A stretch of 64,000 bases of DNA, from positions 17,149,347-17,213,346 of the forward strand of contig CM038922.1 of assembly GCA_021904315.1 (NCBI GenBank), in the 5' to 3' direction. Source of the stretch: Sphagnum magellanicum (Eukaryota > Streptophyta > Sphagnopsida > Sphagnales > Sphagnaceae). Positions 36,392 to 48,398 of this stretch are shown here, one piece after another; the first letter of the stretch is position 1, and every line of letters begins with the position of its first letter. Under the pieces are notes generated by a model that saw nothing but the letters and a program-made list of their open reading frames with translations, did not search any database and had not been told where the DNA came from. The translations under genes were made by a program, and so were the position numbers.

Positions 36392-37508
36392 TGACAAAAA
36401 AGAAACAAATGCAAGAAAATCCCTATCTTCACACACATTTGATTGACCATTGTCCATAAACACTATCTTGATGTTGGTATTTCTCCTTTTGTGCTACTAT
36501 TGTAAACCATTACAATATAAACCTTCATTGTTTGTGAGTTTCTTAATGAGTCTACAACCTCTTTGATTATTAAGAACTAATTCAACAAACAAGATCACTC
36601 TGAAGCAGAAATAAGTGTAGAGATATTTGGATCAGAATGCTTCGAATCCTCTGAACAAGCCATCATGGTCTATTCTGAATTAGCTAAATTTTTTTAACCC
36701 ATAGATTTTCCCACAAATTTTCCTAGAAATTATATGAAGATCAAACGGCACCCCAACATGATTAAAGTCCCCAAATTTTCCTATTCAAGACATTGCAACA
36801 CCCATACCTTGGAGTTCCCAATTACTTGGGTTTCAAAATTTCTGACCACCTTTTGCATAAAATTCCCTTGGACATTTGTTGATTCATTCAAATCGGCCAA
36901 TGTAATTCCCTGTTGATCTTAATCACCTCCAACATCTCTACAATTTTATTCATGTTTTTAAGTTTGGAAGTTCTTAGACTTAATTTTTGTACGCAATGGA
37001 AATATACCAAGAATCAAAGTCTACTTGAAAACACAAGTTGAGGGTATTCCTCCCATCAAACCAAACACTTGCTAAATATGTGCACTAATGCACCTTCTCT
37101 ACCAAGTAATTAAATTTTTAAAAAAAAACCCTCCTTGAAAACAACACATTGAAACCATATACTTAGCTTCCAAAAGAACTCTTATTTTTAAACACTTGCA
37201 TCACCCACCTTTTTATCAATGTTGCCCTCCATTTCCTTCAATTGTGCTTACCATAGCCACAAAACATGAAGAGCATCCAAACAAACTCCATCACCATCAC
37301 CATCACCATTCACAACTTCTGCAAAGTTAGCCTTCACCATATAACTCTTAAACCAATTTACCTGCAACAAACACACGCCATATCAACAACACCAGAAGCA
37401 AACACACCAACTAACACATCTTTGTTGTTTTCCCAAATTCGACGCCTGATCCTTTAAGCATTAGGTCATCATCCTAATGATGATTTTAGTACTTCCTTTC
37501 ATCCCACA
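36392..37508 (-). repeat. Element C 3' LTR
   Basis: About 1117 bp. Shares TTGATTGACCATTGTCCAT, GATGTTGGTATTTCTCC and ACTTCCTTTCATCCCACA with 47286-48398 in the same order. Confidence 0.85.
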
Positions 37509-40500
37509 TATGTGACAACTCCCTTTTGGATTTAGTTGAGTCCCCATAACTATCATCAGTCACATTTCAAGGTAGTATACTTATAAATCCCTTTTGGGGT
37601 GTTCCCATTATTGTTCATCCTTGCCCTTGATGATGCATTTCCTTTTGCCATCATTTTGCCCCATGTTGAGATGTTCATCCACATATCCCACAAATAATTA
37701 AAGACCCTCCCAATTACTCATTAAAGATTTCTTTTTATTCGGCTTTTTCATTTTTACTTGGTCAATTCATGCTTGGAATGATGGAAATGTTTGTTTTCCT
37801 TTTCATAGCACATATGTCTTCTGTTGTTGCACCTAAGCTTGGGCATTGTTACCTAATACTGACACATGTAGCTTAGAAATAAGTTGCATCTTTGCAATAA
37901 TTTTTTTTGTTAATTATTCAACATTCATATCCTCATCAAAAGTCTAAATCAACATGCAAAGTTAATTGTCAGCTTTTAGTTTGGGGGTTGATCCAATTAG
38001 CACCATGAATGGAAAGAATTGCGTGCTAGATTGTACCCCACATCTATAACCAAATAAAATTTTGGCAAATCCAAAGTATCCAAATTTTCTTGGCAAGTGG
38101 ACATCACAATAATTCCATGCTTTAGGGTTTTAATCAACCTTTCAACCATACCATTGCACTGCGGCCCTTAGGGTGCAGTGTACTAATGGTGTATATTGTG
38201 CACTTTGCAAAGTTTATCAAACTCAATTGACCATTTGCACCATTATCAATAAGGACAAACTTGGGTACCTCGTATCTATAGATAATTTCTTCCTCCAAAA
38301 ATTTGGTAGTCGTAGATGTGGTGTGGTCAAGTACATGTTTGGCCTCGCATCACTTGGAATAATGGTCAATAGCCACTAGAATGTATTTGTTGCCATTCTT
38401 CGTCTTAAGAAGTGGTTTAGTAGTGTCTAGTGCAACCTTATAAAACAAGTCACAAATTGAAATGCTCTTCAAGTCCTCAACATCAAATCTAATGCTTCCA
38501 ATTTGTTTCACCATTTGGCATTTTTTGCATACCTTGACCATCATCCTCACTTTCTTTGTCCGATTGTGCTAGTAAAATATTTTACAAATCTTTATCAAGG
38601 TCTGCTATTTTCCAAAATGCCCAATTTCATGGTGTATTTCTAAGACAATGCACTTCCTTTCTTCAGGTTTAAGTAACAACAATCCTTTGAAATATAATTG
38701 ATTTCCTTTCAAAAAATAGTTTTGGGTTCTCTTTTTGATTCATAAATCTTCCTCATTATTGATATTAGCGGGCATTAGTTCAGTCTACAAAAATTGCATA
38801 CAATTTAGGTCCTTCCAAAAATCTTGATGATCTTGGTCATCTTCTTCACAATCATTTTTTTCACTAGTACTTTCTTCAATGTTGTAGAGTGTTTCAGCAT
38901 CTACTATGTGTTGATCTTTTGCTACAAGCTCCCAACATGTTTCTTTATCCATAGAGGGCCTCCTTCTCTTCCTTGGGACTGTTGACCTTTCCGCATCCCC
39001 ATTCTCTAGCATGTCATCCTAGAGGTTTGCTAAATCCTCTCAGTTTATAGCATCACAATCTACAATTAGTTCAATCATAAATAGGTTACGCAATTATGTA
39101 CCCCTTAGGCTCCTCCTCCCTATCCATGTTTGTATGCCCATTTCTTGTAGGAGCCTGACATCTTGGATTTTTGCAGAGAAATCCTCATCAAACTTTGCAT
39201 TACCTATTGGGTTATGACCAAAAGCATATACATTGGAATGCTTAAATCCTGACCAATGACTTTAAAATTAAAGTCCTACAACATATCTATCCAACACCCT
39301 TCCAACCATAGGCATCAAACATTGTTGCAAGCCATTATAATGGTTTGTGATTCATCCTTAGTGTAAAGTAATTCCGATGTAGAAATTGGCGAAAATGCAT
39401 CACCTCGTAGATTAGGACATAACATTCCCCTTCCATAAGGTAGAATATTCATTGGTCAGTGGACAACCCCTTATTGGCGTAAGCAATGACACACTCCCTC
39501 CTTCCATCCTTTTGAAATAATATAACACCAATTCCTTTTGCAAACCAGTCAACATCTAGAATAAATGTTTTACAGAAGTCCGGCCTTGCAAAGACTGGAG
39601 TTGAAACCAATGCTTGCTTGAGTTGATAAAATGTTTTTTGACAATTTGTGGTCCACTAAAATGTTGCATGCCTCTTCATCATCTCAAATAGGGGGGTAGC
39701 AATATTTGCATAACTTCAGATGTAATTGCGAAGTAGATGTCAATCCTAAATGTTCGTATGTTGGTTATTGTTCTGGGGATAGGAAATTCTACTATAGTTT
39801 TAACCTTGTTTGGGTTAGGTCGAATGCCTACATTCCCAACCACATGTCCCAAAAACTGATTTTTTGGTAGAGAACGCACATTTATTGGGATTAAACTTTA
39901 AATTTACATCCTTAAGACGTTGTAACACCATACAGATAGGGTTGATATGATCTTCCCAGGTGATGTTGTGGATATTAAGGTCATCCACAAAAACCTTCAT
40001 AAATTGTTGTAACCATTCCAAAAAAATGTTCATCATTGTCCTTGAGAAAGTGCTAGTTGCATTTTTTAACCCAGATGCATTACAAGCCATTCATATAGGC
40101 ATGTTTTGGTGATGAATAGTTGTCTTCTTTACATCATTAGAGTTCATCCTAATCTGCCAAAAACCACTCTACAAACCCAAAGTTGTGAACCATTCTACAA
40201 AGCCCATTTGGTTCAAAACATCATCAATTAATGGCATAGGGTATGCATCCCTCCAAGTTTGAGTGTTCAATGGTTAATAGTTAGCATAAAAACGCTTGTT
40301 ACCATCCTTTTTCACAAGCAATGTGACTTTGTAGGCATATTCTAACAAACTGACTTGCATTTTTCCCAGCTTTACCAATGCTTGGATTTGTTAATTCACC
40401 TCTACTTCCTCCCAAAAGGACAACATGTTGGGGCTAGTATGATAGGGTGGTAGACCTTGGGTATTAATCATATGCTCACCAACAACACAATAGTTTAAAT

Positions 40501-41388
40501 CCCCTTCGTGCCATGCAAATACGTCTATATAAGTCTTTAGAACTTGTCAGTGTTCACTGCCCTTGTCTTGATGCAGATCAAGATCCACCTTGATTAATCT
40601 CTTTATCTACTCCCATTCTCCTTCACCAACATTGTTAGGATTAGATTTGATACCTTGTTGCTCATTATTGACATCTCCCAATTGGAACATAGATGGTATT
40701 TCCATGTCCTTGGATCCTTCAAACTCACACATGTTTTACTATTATTTATGGGTTGCCCACTTCAACCAGTCCTCATAGTCATCCTCTTCAAGGATTGGTT
40801 CATTCATGAATTCATTAACATGTTCTTCCATAACCAAATTTATGTACTAATTATGAAGAGCCTCGGACCTAAATAGGTCATTTAATCTGTGATTTCCAAG
40901 TTTTGCAATATGTTCATGTTCTTCTTACATAATCAGTTGTAGCCTTTTGTTTCTTATCATTAGGTTAGCCATTGCCTCTTCATCTGAGCTAGATTTAGAC
41001 TCAAAGTCATCTTCGAATTGGTTTTCATCTAAGACCCTCTCCTTTGTTTTTTCCCAGCTTCCAAAATCCTAAATTGGCTCCATTTGTTCCATCTTGTCAA
41101 CTATGTTCAAATGGGAAAACTCAAGAATTACTTAGTTGGTGGATCTTTTAGAATGGTTTGATTGTTCCACAACCAACTACAGCATATTAACCATGTTAAG
41201 TGGAAGTACTTGCACATCAGAACCAAGACCTTGTAAGACATGAATCAAGTCTCTCTCAATGTCCACAATTGCACCAATTCTGATTAAAAAATCAAGTCCC
41301 AATAGCACATTGTAGTTGTATGTGTCAACAACCATAAACACCATGCTACAACTAGTTTCTCCAATCTAGATAGGTAAACCTTTAATAA
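37509..41388 (-). pseudogene. Element C pol: protease end, RT, RNase H, integrase
   Basis: Minus-strand remains. Protease end near 41370-41150 (VVDTYNYNVLLGLDFLIRIG, parallel to VVDTDGYDVLLGLDFLMKIG in element A). RT about 40090-39680 with GLKNATSTFSRTM and FVDDLNIHN. Acidic linker at 39012-38785. Integrase at about 38560-38050 with CKKCQMVKQ, LDTTKPLLKTKNGNKYILVA, IDHYSK and LIDNG. Stops and shifts throughout. It would act, as in element A, to copy and insert the element. Confidence 0.85.
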
Positions 41389-41994
41389 GGTGAAAACACA
41401 CTAAGGTGGAGTACATAATCTTATCACAATTTGTTAGATTATCAATCATGGGTCATGGAACAAAATGGATAATATGTGAAAAGGACTCAAAAAATAATAT
41501 TACATGTGATATGATCACCTTGTATGAATTTCATGAATAGATTTTGAGTCACCATAACATATTTGACTTTTGAAATGTCAAAAACCATGCATCACAATCC
41601 ATATCATATGATTATGGACTCATTATATTTACTAAAATGCTTAATTGAATGATTTTTTAAAGCATAAAAAGTAGTGTGATGCCATTGATACAAAGGAAGA
41701 TAATTTTGAAAGATTTTGAAACCATAAATTGAGATATACAATAAAAATATGAATATTTTTATTTTTATTTTATTAATTTGAATTAATAATTCCAATTCTC
41801 ATTTTTTAAATGTAAATTTTTGACACAATTATCTACAATTGATAAAGTTTAAAAGTAAAAAAAATTGTCTAACCTTGCCATATGACTTGTGTACTATAAT
41901 ATATTCAGCTATAATGTAAAATGGATTTTTATTTTTACACTAATATGGACTACACATATGTTGGAAAGTATTCCACCCTAGTGTGCTTTCACCC
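41389..41994 (+). mobile_element. MITE-2
   Basis: About 605 bp. Starts GGTGAAAACACACTAAGGTG and ends CACCCTAGTGTGCTTTCACC, an inverted repeat of about 25 bp. It sits in the protease region of element C, and MITE-1 (4271-21249) is its homologue. AAT is found beside both ends (TTTAAT before AAGGTG, AAT after CACCC), which suggests a 3-bp duplication, but this is not consistent enough in MITE-1 to fix the superfamily. No ORF. Confidence 0.85.
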
Positions 41995-42408
41995 AATCCT
42001 TTCAAGTGCTTGTGTCACCACACCTAAGGCGGTTTTATAGGATTCAAATCTAATTACCAAATGCATGATTCCTAACTCCTTTATTACAGCAACTGCTAAC
42101 ACAGACATTGACACCCTAATATTGACCAGCCTTTCCACAATGTAGTTGTTGATTCCTACCAACATGTGTAGTGTATTATTCTTGTGGTTTTTGTTGATGT
42201 TAATATGACATATAATGGGTAATTGTTAAGCCATTGAATTTGTTGGAACAGTCATGTGTTCTTCATTTTTACGCCTCCTTGCCAATTTGACCAACCCTTC
42301 CAGATACTCCAATTTTCCTGGAATGGCTAAGATGGTCTCCATAGGTGTAAGAGATATCTCACTTTTGATAAAGTGTGTCATAATTTTAGATTTGACTATA
42401 GATTCTTG
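41995..42408 (-). pseudogene. Element C gag-pol linker and protease start
   Basis: Minus-strand reading ESIVKSKIMTHFIKSEISLT followed by PMETILAIPGKLEYLEGLVK matches 14620-14740 of element A. LGIMHLVIRFESYKTALGVV then runs up to MITE-2. The active-site DTGAS has decayed to a NIRVS-like sequence. Confidence 0.8.
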
Positions 42409-42924
42409 TGAGCCATGGATTATAGTTCAATAATTAGTTAAACTTTCGTTCCGTAATTTTCCTTAGTACTAATGATTTGAATGCTTATAAGCTTCCAAGT
42501 AGTGATTATTAATAGTTGAATCAGCTTTTGTGATATTTCTAGGCATATAGTACTTCTTTATTTCAATTGATGTAGCGCTTAATCAGTTAAGCACTTAGTA
42601 ACCCTTTTAAAGTACATTATCCTTTTTATGTTGCAGAGAAGGGAAAGGGGATGTATAATTAGATGTGATTTATTGATATATAGGGAATACAAGCCCATAA
42701 TTAACAATAGCATTTTGCCATGACAAGGTTAAGTTAGTCTATAGAAGAATCTTCAAGCACTAATGATGTACTTGTAAGATTTTTAGGATGTAGTCCTAAT
42801 ACATCTTTATTTAGTTTCATTTTTATCAGAATTTTAAATAGAATCAAATCAAACTTAAGTAATAACATTTTCGCTTGAGTAGCTTCAGGTGAATTATAAC
42901 TTTATAACCGACTTAAAGGATAGA

Positions 42925-43338
42925 TCACAATTGCAAAAAGTCTAGAATGCAACGAATGGTGCAAGCGAGGTATTCGGCTCGGTGCTCCATGGGAAGGGGG
43001 TTGATTGGCCCTCGTAGCCAGCAATAATGGCCATCACCGAGAACCCACGTTCGACAATGGAGATGAACATCATCATCTTCGCATTGACACTCTTCAAACC
43101 TTTTTGGCGCGGCTCCACGAGCAGGAACTAATTTTAAATATATTGTTAAAGCATGTGGGTTAGGAGACAATCGACGATCCCATGCCGAACGATCGACTCG
43201 AGTGCGCACCACTCGCCTAGGCAGTTCTTCTTCGCGCGGCCATTAAAAAACAATCACGTCGAGCGGTGCTTCTTCAAACTCTTCCTGTTCTACTGGTGCA
43301 ACTGGAGGATTCGAAGGCGTAGCGACATCATCCGCCAT
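42925..43338 (-). pseudogene. Repeat-G ORF, unknown protein, one stop codon
   Basis: I do not recognise the family. There are 137 codons, Pro/Glu-rich at the N terminus, with a single TAA at codon 32 where copy 1 has CAA. Residues 47-115 hold VDRSAWDRRLSPNPH, FEECQCEDDDVHLHCRTW and GDGHYCWLRGPINPL, with Cys/His spacing that could bind a metal ion. The end is hydrophobic (CTIRCILDFLQL). Length is about 15 kDa with no signal peptide. Start: the ATG shared by both copies, just after CTGCAGGTGAG-like sequence. It could be a captured host exon or an element-encoded protein. Confidence 0.7.
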
Positions 43339-44235
43339 GACTAGTTCTCACCTGCATCAACAAAAACCAAGAAGGTAGTACAAACAACATGGTACTTGCG
43401 TTCAGAAGGGGTCGAGGCCTTTTTATTTAACAAATCAGGGTAGGCGTGGGAGTGACGGCACAACTTCATGAAAACTCGAACATCCTAGATCTAATGGATT
43501 CATCAAACCCTAATTTCAACGGCGGATCTAAAAATATGTGGGGGTTTTTTGTGATGCAAATTTTACTTCCAATTTACTATGTACTACATAGTTAACTAGT
43601 GCATGGTAAAATAAATAGGTAGGGGATATTAAAAAAGTAAATGGTACACGGGGATGTTAGTTCAACCATTGAATTAGTCAAGTAAGAATTCAAGGATGTT
43701 ACTTGTTACTACCGATAAAGTATCCTAGTAGTTAGTTACTTGAAGTAATTAAGATGAAGAAGTAGGATGTGAAGGTCAACGGACGGAAAGGATAAGGATC
43801 AAGCTCAGGAGACCTCATCAAGATATCCAAGATAAAGGAAGGGATGAATCCTCCAATCCCATTAGTCCTGAAGATTGTCATCCTATTTGATTGGAGGATG
43901 GAATATTTCTTGTGTCTCATTGGGCCCAAGAATTCTCATCCTAAACTCAATTTGATGACAATTTATTCTCAATTCTCATTGGCTCTAGAAAGATGAAGAG
44001 GCCATTGATTGGAGCAAAGGATTTCAAAGCTTTCATTGGACAAGGGGAACAAGCTCAAGGAAAGTCATGGAGGCTTACCAAGGGAGAGGGAATTGGGTGT
44101 ATGTGAGAAAGAAAGAAAGAGGAGGAGGAAGTGTGAGGAAGAATTTTTTAGTTCTTATGTGTGGAGAGGAGTTCATGGAAAAGGTGTGTGCAAGAATCAA
44201 ACATGGGAGGAAGTTGTGTGTAACAAGTACTTGTA

Positions 44236-44605
44236 GCAAAGCCTCTGGATTTTTTGGTTCAATTAGTTGTTCCTCCCAAATCCACCGTTGGATTTGTGTT
44301 AAAATGAAACTAATTTTAGTTTGGAAGGTGTAGAAGGTTCTCTTCAAATTTCAGCATCATCGGAATTGCTGTAAGGGAGCTACACTAGTTGGAAGTAGAG
44401 GGTGTTGTAGTGGAGTTCATGGAAGGATTTCCATGACAAAGCATCTGGATTTTTATTTCAATAAATGGTTCCTCCCAAATCCACCGTTGGATTTGTGTCA
44501 AATTTAAATCAGTTTTAGTTTAAGAGGTGTAAAAGGTTCTCCTCAAATTTCAACATCATTGGAATTGCTATAAGGGAGCTACACTTGTTGGAAGTTGGGG
44601 GGGTT
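44236..44605. repeat. Internal direct duplication in repeat G, 201-bp offset
   Basis: Copies at about 44236-44400 and 44437-44605 share CCCAAATCCACCGTTGGATT, AGCATCATCGGAATTGCT-like sequence and AAGGGAGCTACACT. Confidence 0.85.
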
Positions 44606-44946
44606 GAATTGTCTATTTTTTTCCTTCAATCTAAGCAAAGTGGTTTCTAGTTCAAAGCTTAACTCTTGATCAAAAAATAAAAAATAAAAATGAAAACTTA
44701 TGAGATTTTGTAACATGGCTCCTTTTTAGATTAGCATTTCAAAAATCCAATGCATGTTAGGTTAGTATGTGATGTGTAGATGTTGGACATAACGCATTAG
44801 ATCCTTAGTGAATTCCATTACTTACCTTGAACCACCTTACTTGTTAGACTACAACTACATAGTAGTTTCACTTCCAAGCGGGTTTGTGAGTGCATATCTT
44901 CATGTTAAGGGTGTGTAAGAATGCGTCACAACTCCTTTTCCAAACC

Positions 44947-46150
44947 GATTCTTGCATTTTTCCTTCGAGCCAAACCTTCTGCCACATCAATACCTTCCTA
45001 TTCTCCTATGTTTGCTTCCATATGAATCCTTCACCTTGGTACCCTAATGTGTGAAAATAGGTCATGATAACTTCCACAAATTTTATCCAATTGGTTCTCA
45101 ATTGTTTTATCATCATCTACTAGCACTTCTAGGTAGTTAGTTGTAGTTACACTTGTTTTAGGATCCTTTTTCTTCCAACAACGTTCTTTAGTATGCCTTA
45201 GACCTCCACAAAATCCACGCCTCAACCCACAATTTTTTGTCCTATGTAACCCCCCACATTTTAGACACTTTGGTCTGGTGGTAGTGTATTTTGGACATTT
45301 AGTGGCGAGATAGTTTTTTGCTTTACAAATATGGCATCCATTGAAACTTGTAGAAGCCATAAAAGTTGACCCGGATTTGGTTTGAATCTTTGTTTGCTTC
45401 TTCAATAAATTAATCAAAGACTCATTCAACAATTGCACTTGTTTTTCCACCACAATTTTTCCAACAATCATATTTTTTTCTTATTCTTCCTTCAACATTT
45501 CAAATGGTGCTTCACCAAGTTTTGCCAACATCTGTTCAGCTTCCAATGTAGCATTAAGCAGAGCATCCATGTTGGCATGATCTTGCATCACACAATTTTT
45601 TGATTTCAAGTTTCAAATGGGACAAAAATCTCCTACACTGTTCGGCATTCTCAAGTTTGCCTCTTGTAAATAGCTTTTCCATCTAATCATAATATGTCTA
45701 AACCCATTGCTTGGGTTCTTGCTTAATTAGATCCAACTTGGATTTGACTTCTTCCTTATCAATTGTGCCATACTTCAACATCATAACTGCTTTCATGGCC
45801 TACTAGTCCATAGGAGCTGCAACAAGCTTTTTGAACCATTCCTTGGATTTTCCCTTAAGATTGAACCTGCCAATCTAAAACAATTCAATTTTTCAATACC
45901 CTTCACCTCAATTGCCATCTTCAATCATTCAACCCAATCATGCACATCTTCAAAATTTTGACTTTAAAAAAGCTCATCCATACCTTTGGGGCTTGTCATC
46001 TTGAGGTAATCACTCACTCTGTTACTACTTCTAATCTTACTGCAAATGGAAATCAAAAGAAGCTCCTTCTTGGTCAACACCCATAGCAAAATCAATGCAT
46101 TCTAATTGGCTCCTAAGCTATTTAGTTTCTGCATCAAAGCTCCCACTTAT
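44947..46150 (-). pseudogene. Element C gag
   Basis: Minus-strand remains parallel to element A gag. Near 45870 the capsid block reads IGRFNLKGKSKEWFKKLVAA; near 45740, KSKLDLIKQEPKQ. Three zinc knuckles lie in 45360-45160: CHICKAKNYLATKC, CLKCGGLHRTKNC and a third that has lost its first Cys (GFCGGLRHTKERC). It ends HIRVPR, like YTRVPRRR in A. Several stops and shifts. Confidence 0.83.
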
Positions 46151-47285
46151 CATTTTGGAAATTACTCTAGAAGGTTCAATTCTAATTGTCTTATTTCTTG
46201 CCCTAAACATGTCCTCCATCCCTTGCATATAGAATCTAACATAATGTTGTTTAGTCTCTGTTGATCCCAGAACACAAATGTCTCTTAACCTAGAGTAAGT
46301 TTCCCAACCTCAAAACTAGATATTTCAAAATCAAATAGAGAAGGTTTAGGGACGTTATCTAAAATATAGATACTCCCCAATGGCTTGGCTATTGCCATCC
46401 ATCATGAACTTCAACATCAATTTTTTTTAGTATAATTCCAACTCTTAGTTGGGGTCATCATTGATCATTGTGTATGAGCCAGCTAATAGTTGGTGTCATT
46501 CACACTAGACCTTTTCTTCATGTTTAGAATTCCACAACCATCCTCCATTAACATTTCTTTGCAGTCTCCATATTAAAGCCTTGGATTCTACTCCTAACCA
46601 CTTTGTCACCAATAGCAAATAATGTATATATTCCCAGGAAGAAAAACTTAACTCGATGAAAAGGTGAAACTGCAATAATAGGGAACCACAAATCCCTTAT
46701 CTTAATATTGAATCAACTCTTCAAAGATTTCAATTTTCAATAGATTGGATGAAAATAGAGGAAAAATAATATTTGTGTTAATGTCGGGCAATAGTGGTTT
46801 AGCCTCCCATTCCATCTTTAGTTCTTTGCAAAATTTGAACTCTCTTATACATTTTAGTGTGGGTAATAAGCAATGCAAGCTCACCTACCTTTGCTAAGTT
46901 TGGATTGAACCCAATTATGTTCACCACCTTGAAACCCTACAACTTGAAAATAACTACTCCTTCCCCAAGTAGAATATCAAACCTAAAAAATGGAAAATCA
47001 AACTCACTTATGGCCAGTATCTCATCTTTACATTGAGCTTCCCTCAATTGATGCCTTTTGTCCTAGTCCATAATGGTGCAAATGGTTTGTCTCTTAGTCT
47101 ACACATCACTCAATCAATATCATCCACATTGCTAATGAACAAACCCAATTTCTCAGAACATCCACATTGCTAATGAACAAACCTAATCTTTCAGAACATC
47201 CAAATTGCTAATGAACAAACCCAATCTTTTAGAACATCCACACTGCTAATGAACAAACCCAATTTCTTGGAAAGTACTATTTTGA
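46151..47285 (-). other. Element C leader region
   Basis: Between the 5' LTR and gag on the minus strand. No clear ORF, and nothing like the extra 5' ORF of element A was recognised. Contains the 38-bp array at 47121-47272. Confidence 0.5.
47121..47272. repeat. Four 38-bp tandem repeats in the element C leader
   Basis: Units start at 47121, 47159, 47197 and 47235, each CATCCACATTGCTAATGAAC with small changes, followed by AAACCCAATCTTTCAGAA-like sequence. Confidence 0.92.
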
Positions 47286-48398
47286 TACCAAAAAGAAATA
47301 ATTACAAGAAAATCCCCAACTTCATACACATTTGATTGACCATTGTCCATCATTCTATTTTGATGTTGGTATTTCTCCTTTTGTGTTACTGTTGTAAACC
47401 AATACAATGCAAACCTTTGTTGTTTGTGAATTTCCTAATGAATTTATAGCCTCCTTGATTACTCGGACCTAATTCAACAAACAAGATCACCCCAAAGCAC
47501 AAATAAGTGTAGAAATATTTGGATTAAAATGTTTCGAATCCTCTCAACAGGCCATGATCATGGTCTTACTTTGAATCAGCTGAATTCTTCTAACCCATAG
47601 ATTTTCCCACAAATTTTCTCAAAAATTAGACAGAGATCAAGTGATGCCCCAACATGATTAAAGTCCTTAGATCTACCCATTCAAGACATTGCAACACCCA
47701 TACCCTAGAGTTCCCAATTACTTGGGTCTCAAAATTTTCGACCACCCTTCGCATAGAATTCCCTTGAACATTTGTTGATTCATTCAGATTAACCAATGTA
47801 GTCCCCTATTGACCTTCATCACTTCCAACATCTCTATAATTGTATTCATGCTCCTAAGTCTGGAGGCTCCTAAACTTAATTCTTATACGTAACAAAAAAT
47901 ATATTAGGAGTCGGAGTCTACTTGAAAACACCAATTGAGGGCATTCCTCCCATCAAGCCAAACACTTGCTAAATATGTGCGCTCTTATGCACCTTTTCTA
48001 CCAAGTAGCCAAAGTAAAAAAAAGCCCTCCCTAAAAACAACACACAGAAACCATATACTTAGTTTCTAAAAAGAGCTCCTCCTTTTAAACACTTGTGTCA
48101 TTCACCTCTTCATTAATGTTGCCCTCCACTTCCTTCATTGTGCTTGCCATAGCCAAAAAATATGAAGAGTGTCCAAAATGATTCCATCATCACCGCCATT
48201 CACAACTTTTACAAAGCAAGCTTTCACCATAGAACTCCTGAGCCAATTTACCTACAACAAACACACACAATATCCACAACACTAAAAGCAAACACACCAA
48301 CTAACACATCCTTGTCATTTTCCTAAATTCAACGTCTAATCCTTTGATCATTAGGTTATCATCTCAATGATGATCTGAGTACTTCCTTTCATCCCACA
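47286..48398 (-). repeat. Element C 5' LTR
   Basis: About 1113 bp, homologous to 36392-37508; the first base on the element strand is 48398 (TGTGGGATGAAAGG). Confidence 0.85.

Larger units (their letters stand above)
42409..44946 (-). mobile_element. Repeat G, copy 2 (complete insertion)
   Basis: A 2538-bp insert in element C. A perfect 8-bp direct repeat GATTCTTG flanks it (42401-42408 and 44947-44954). It separates the element C gag end (about 44960) from the linker/protease start. On the minus strand it begins GGTTTGGAAAAGGAG and ends CCATGGCTCA, and copy 1 ends at the same base. No terminal inverted repeat, LTR pair, poly-A tail or known transposase is visible. It carries a 137-codon ORF (42925-43338) and an internal duplication (44236-44605). 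Class unknown. Confidence 0.8.
36392..48398 (-). mobile_element. Element C: old Ty3/gypsy retrotransposon related to A
   Basis: LTRs at 36392-37508 (3') and 47286-48398 (5') on the minus strand. Polypurine tract AAAAGGGAGTTG precedes the 3' LTR. A degenerate primer site (TGGTATCAAAAT) adjoins the 5' LTR. Gag, protease, RT, RNase H, linker and integrase follow the same order and motifs as element A, including the three zinc knuckles and the FVDDLN box. The LTRs are clearly diverged, so it is older than A. I found no matching 5-bp target duplication (GTTTG at left, AGTTA at right). It is interrupted by MITE-2 and repeat G copy 2. Confidence 0.87.

Noticed and set aside
36392..48398. Precise 5-bp target duplication for element C
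   Set aside because: GTTTG and AGTTA do not match. Either it has decayed or the LTR edge is off by a few bases, so none is claimed.
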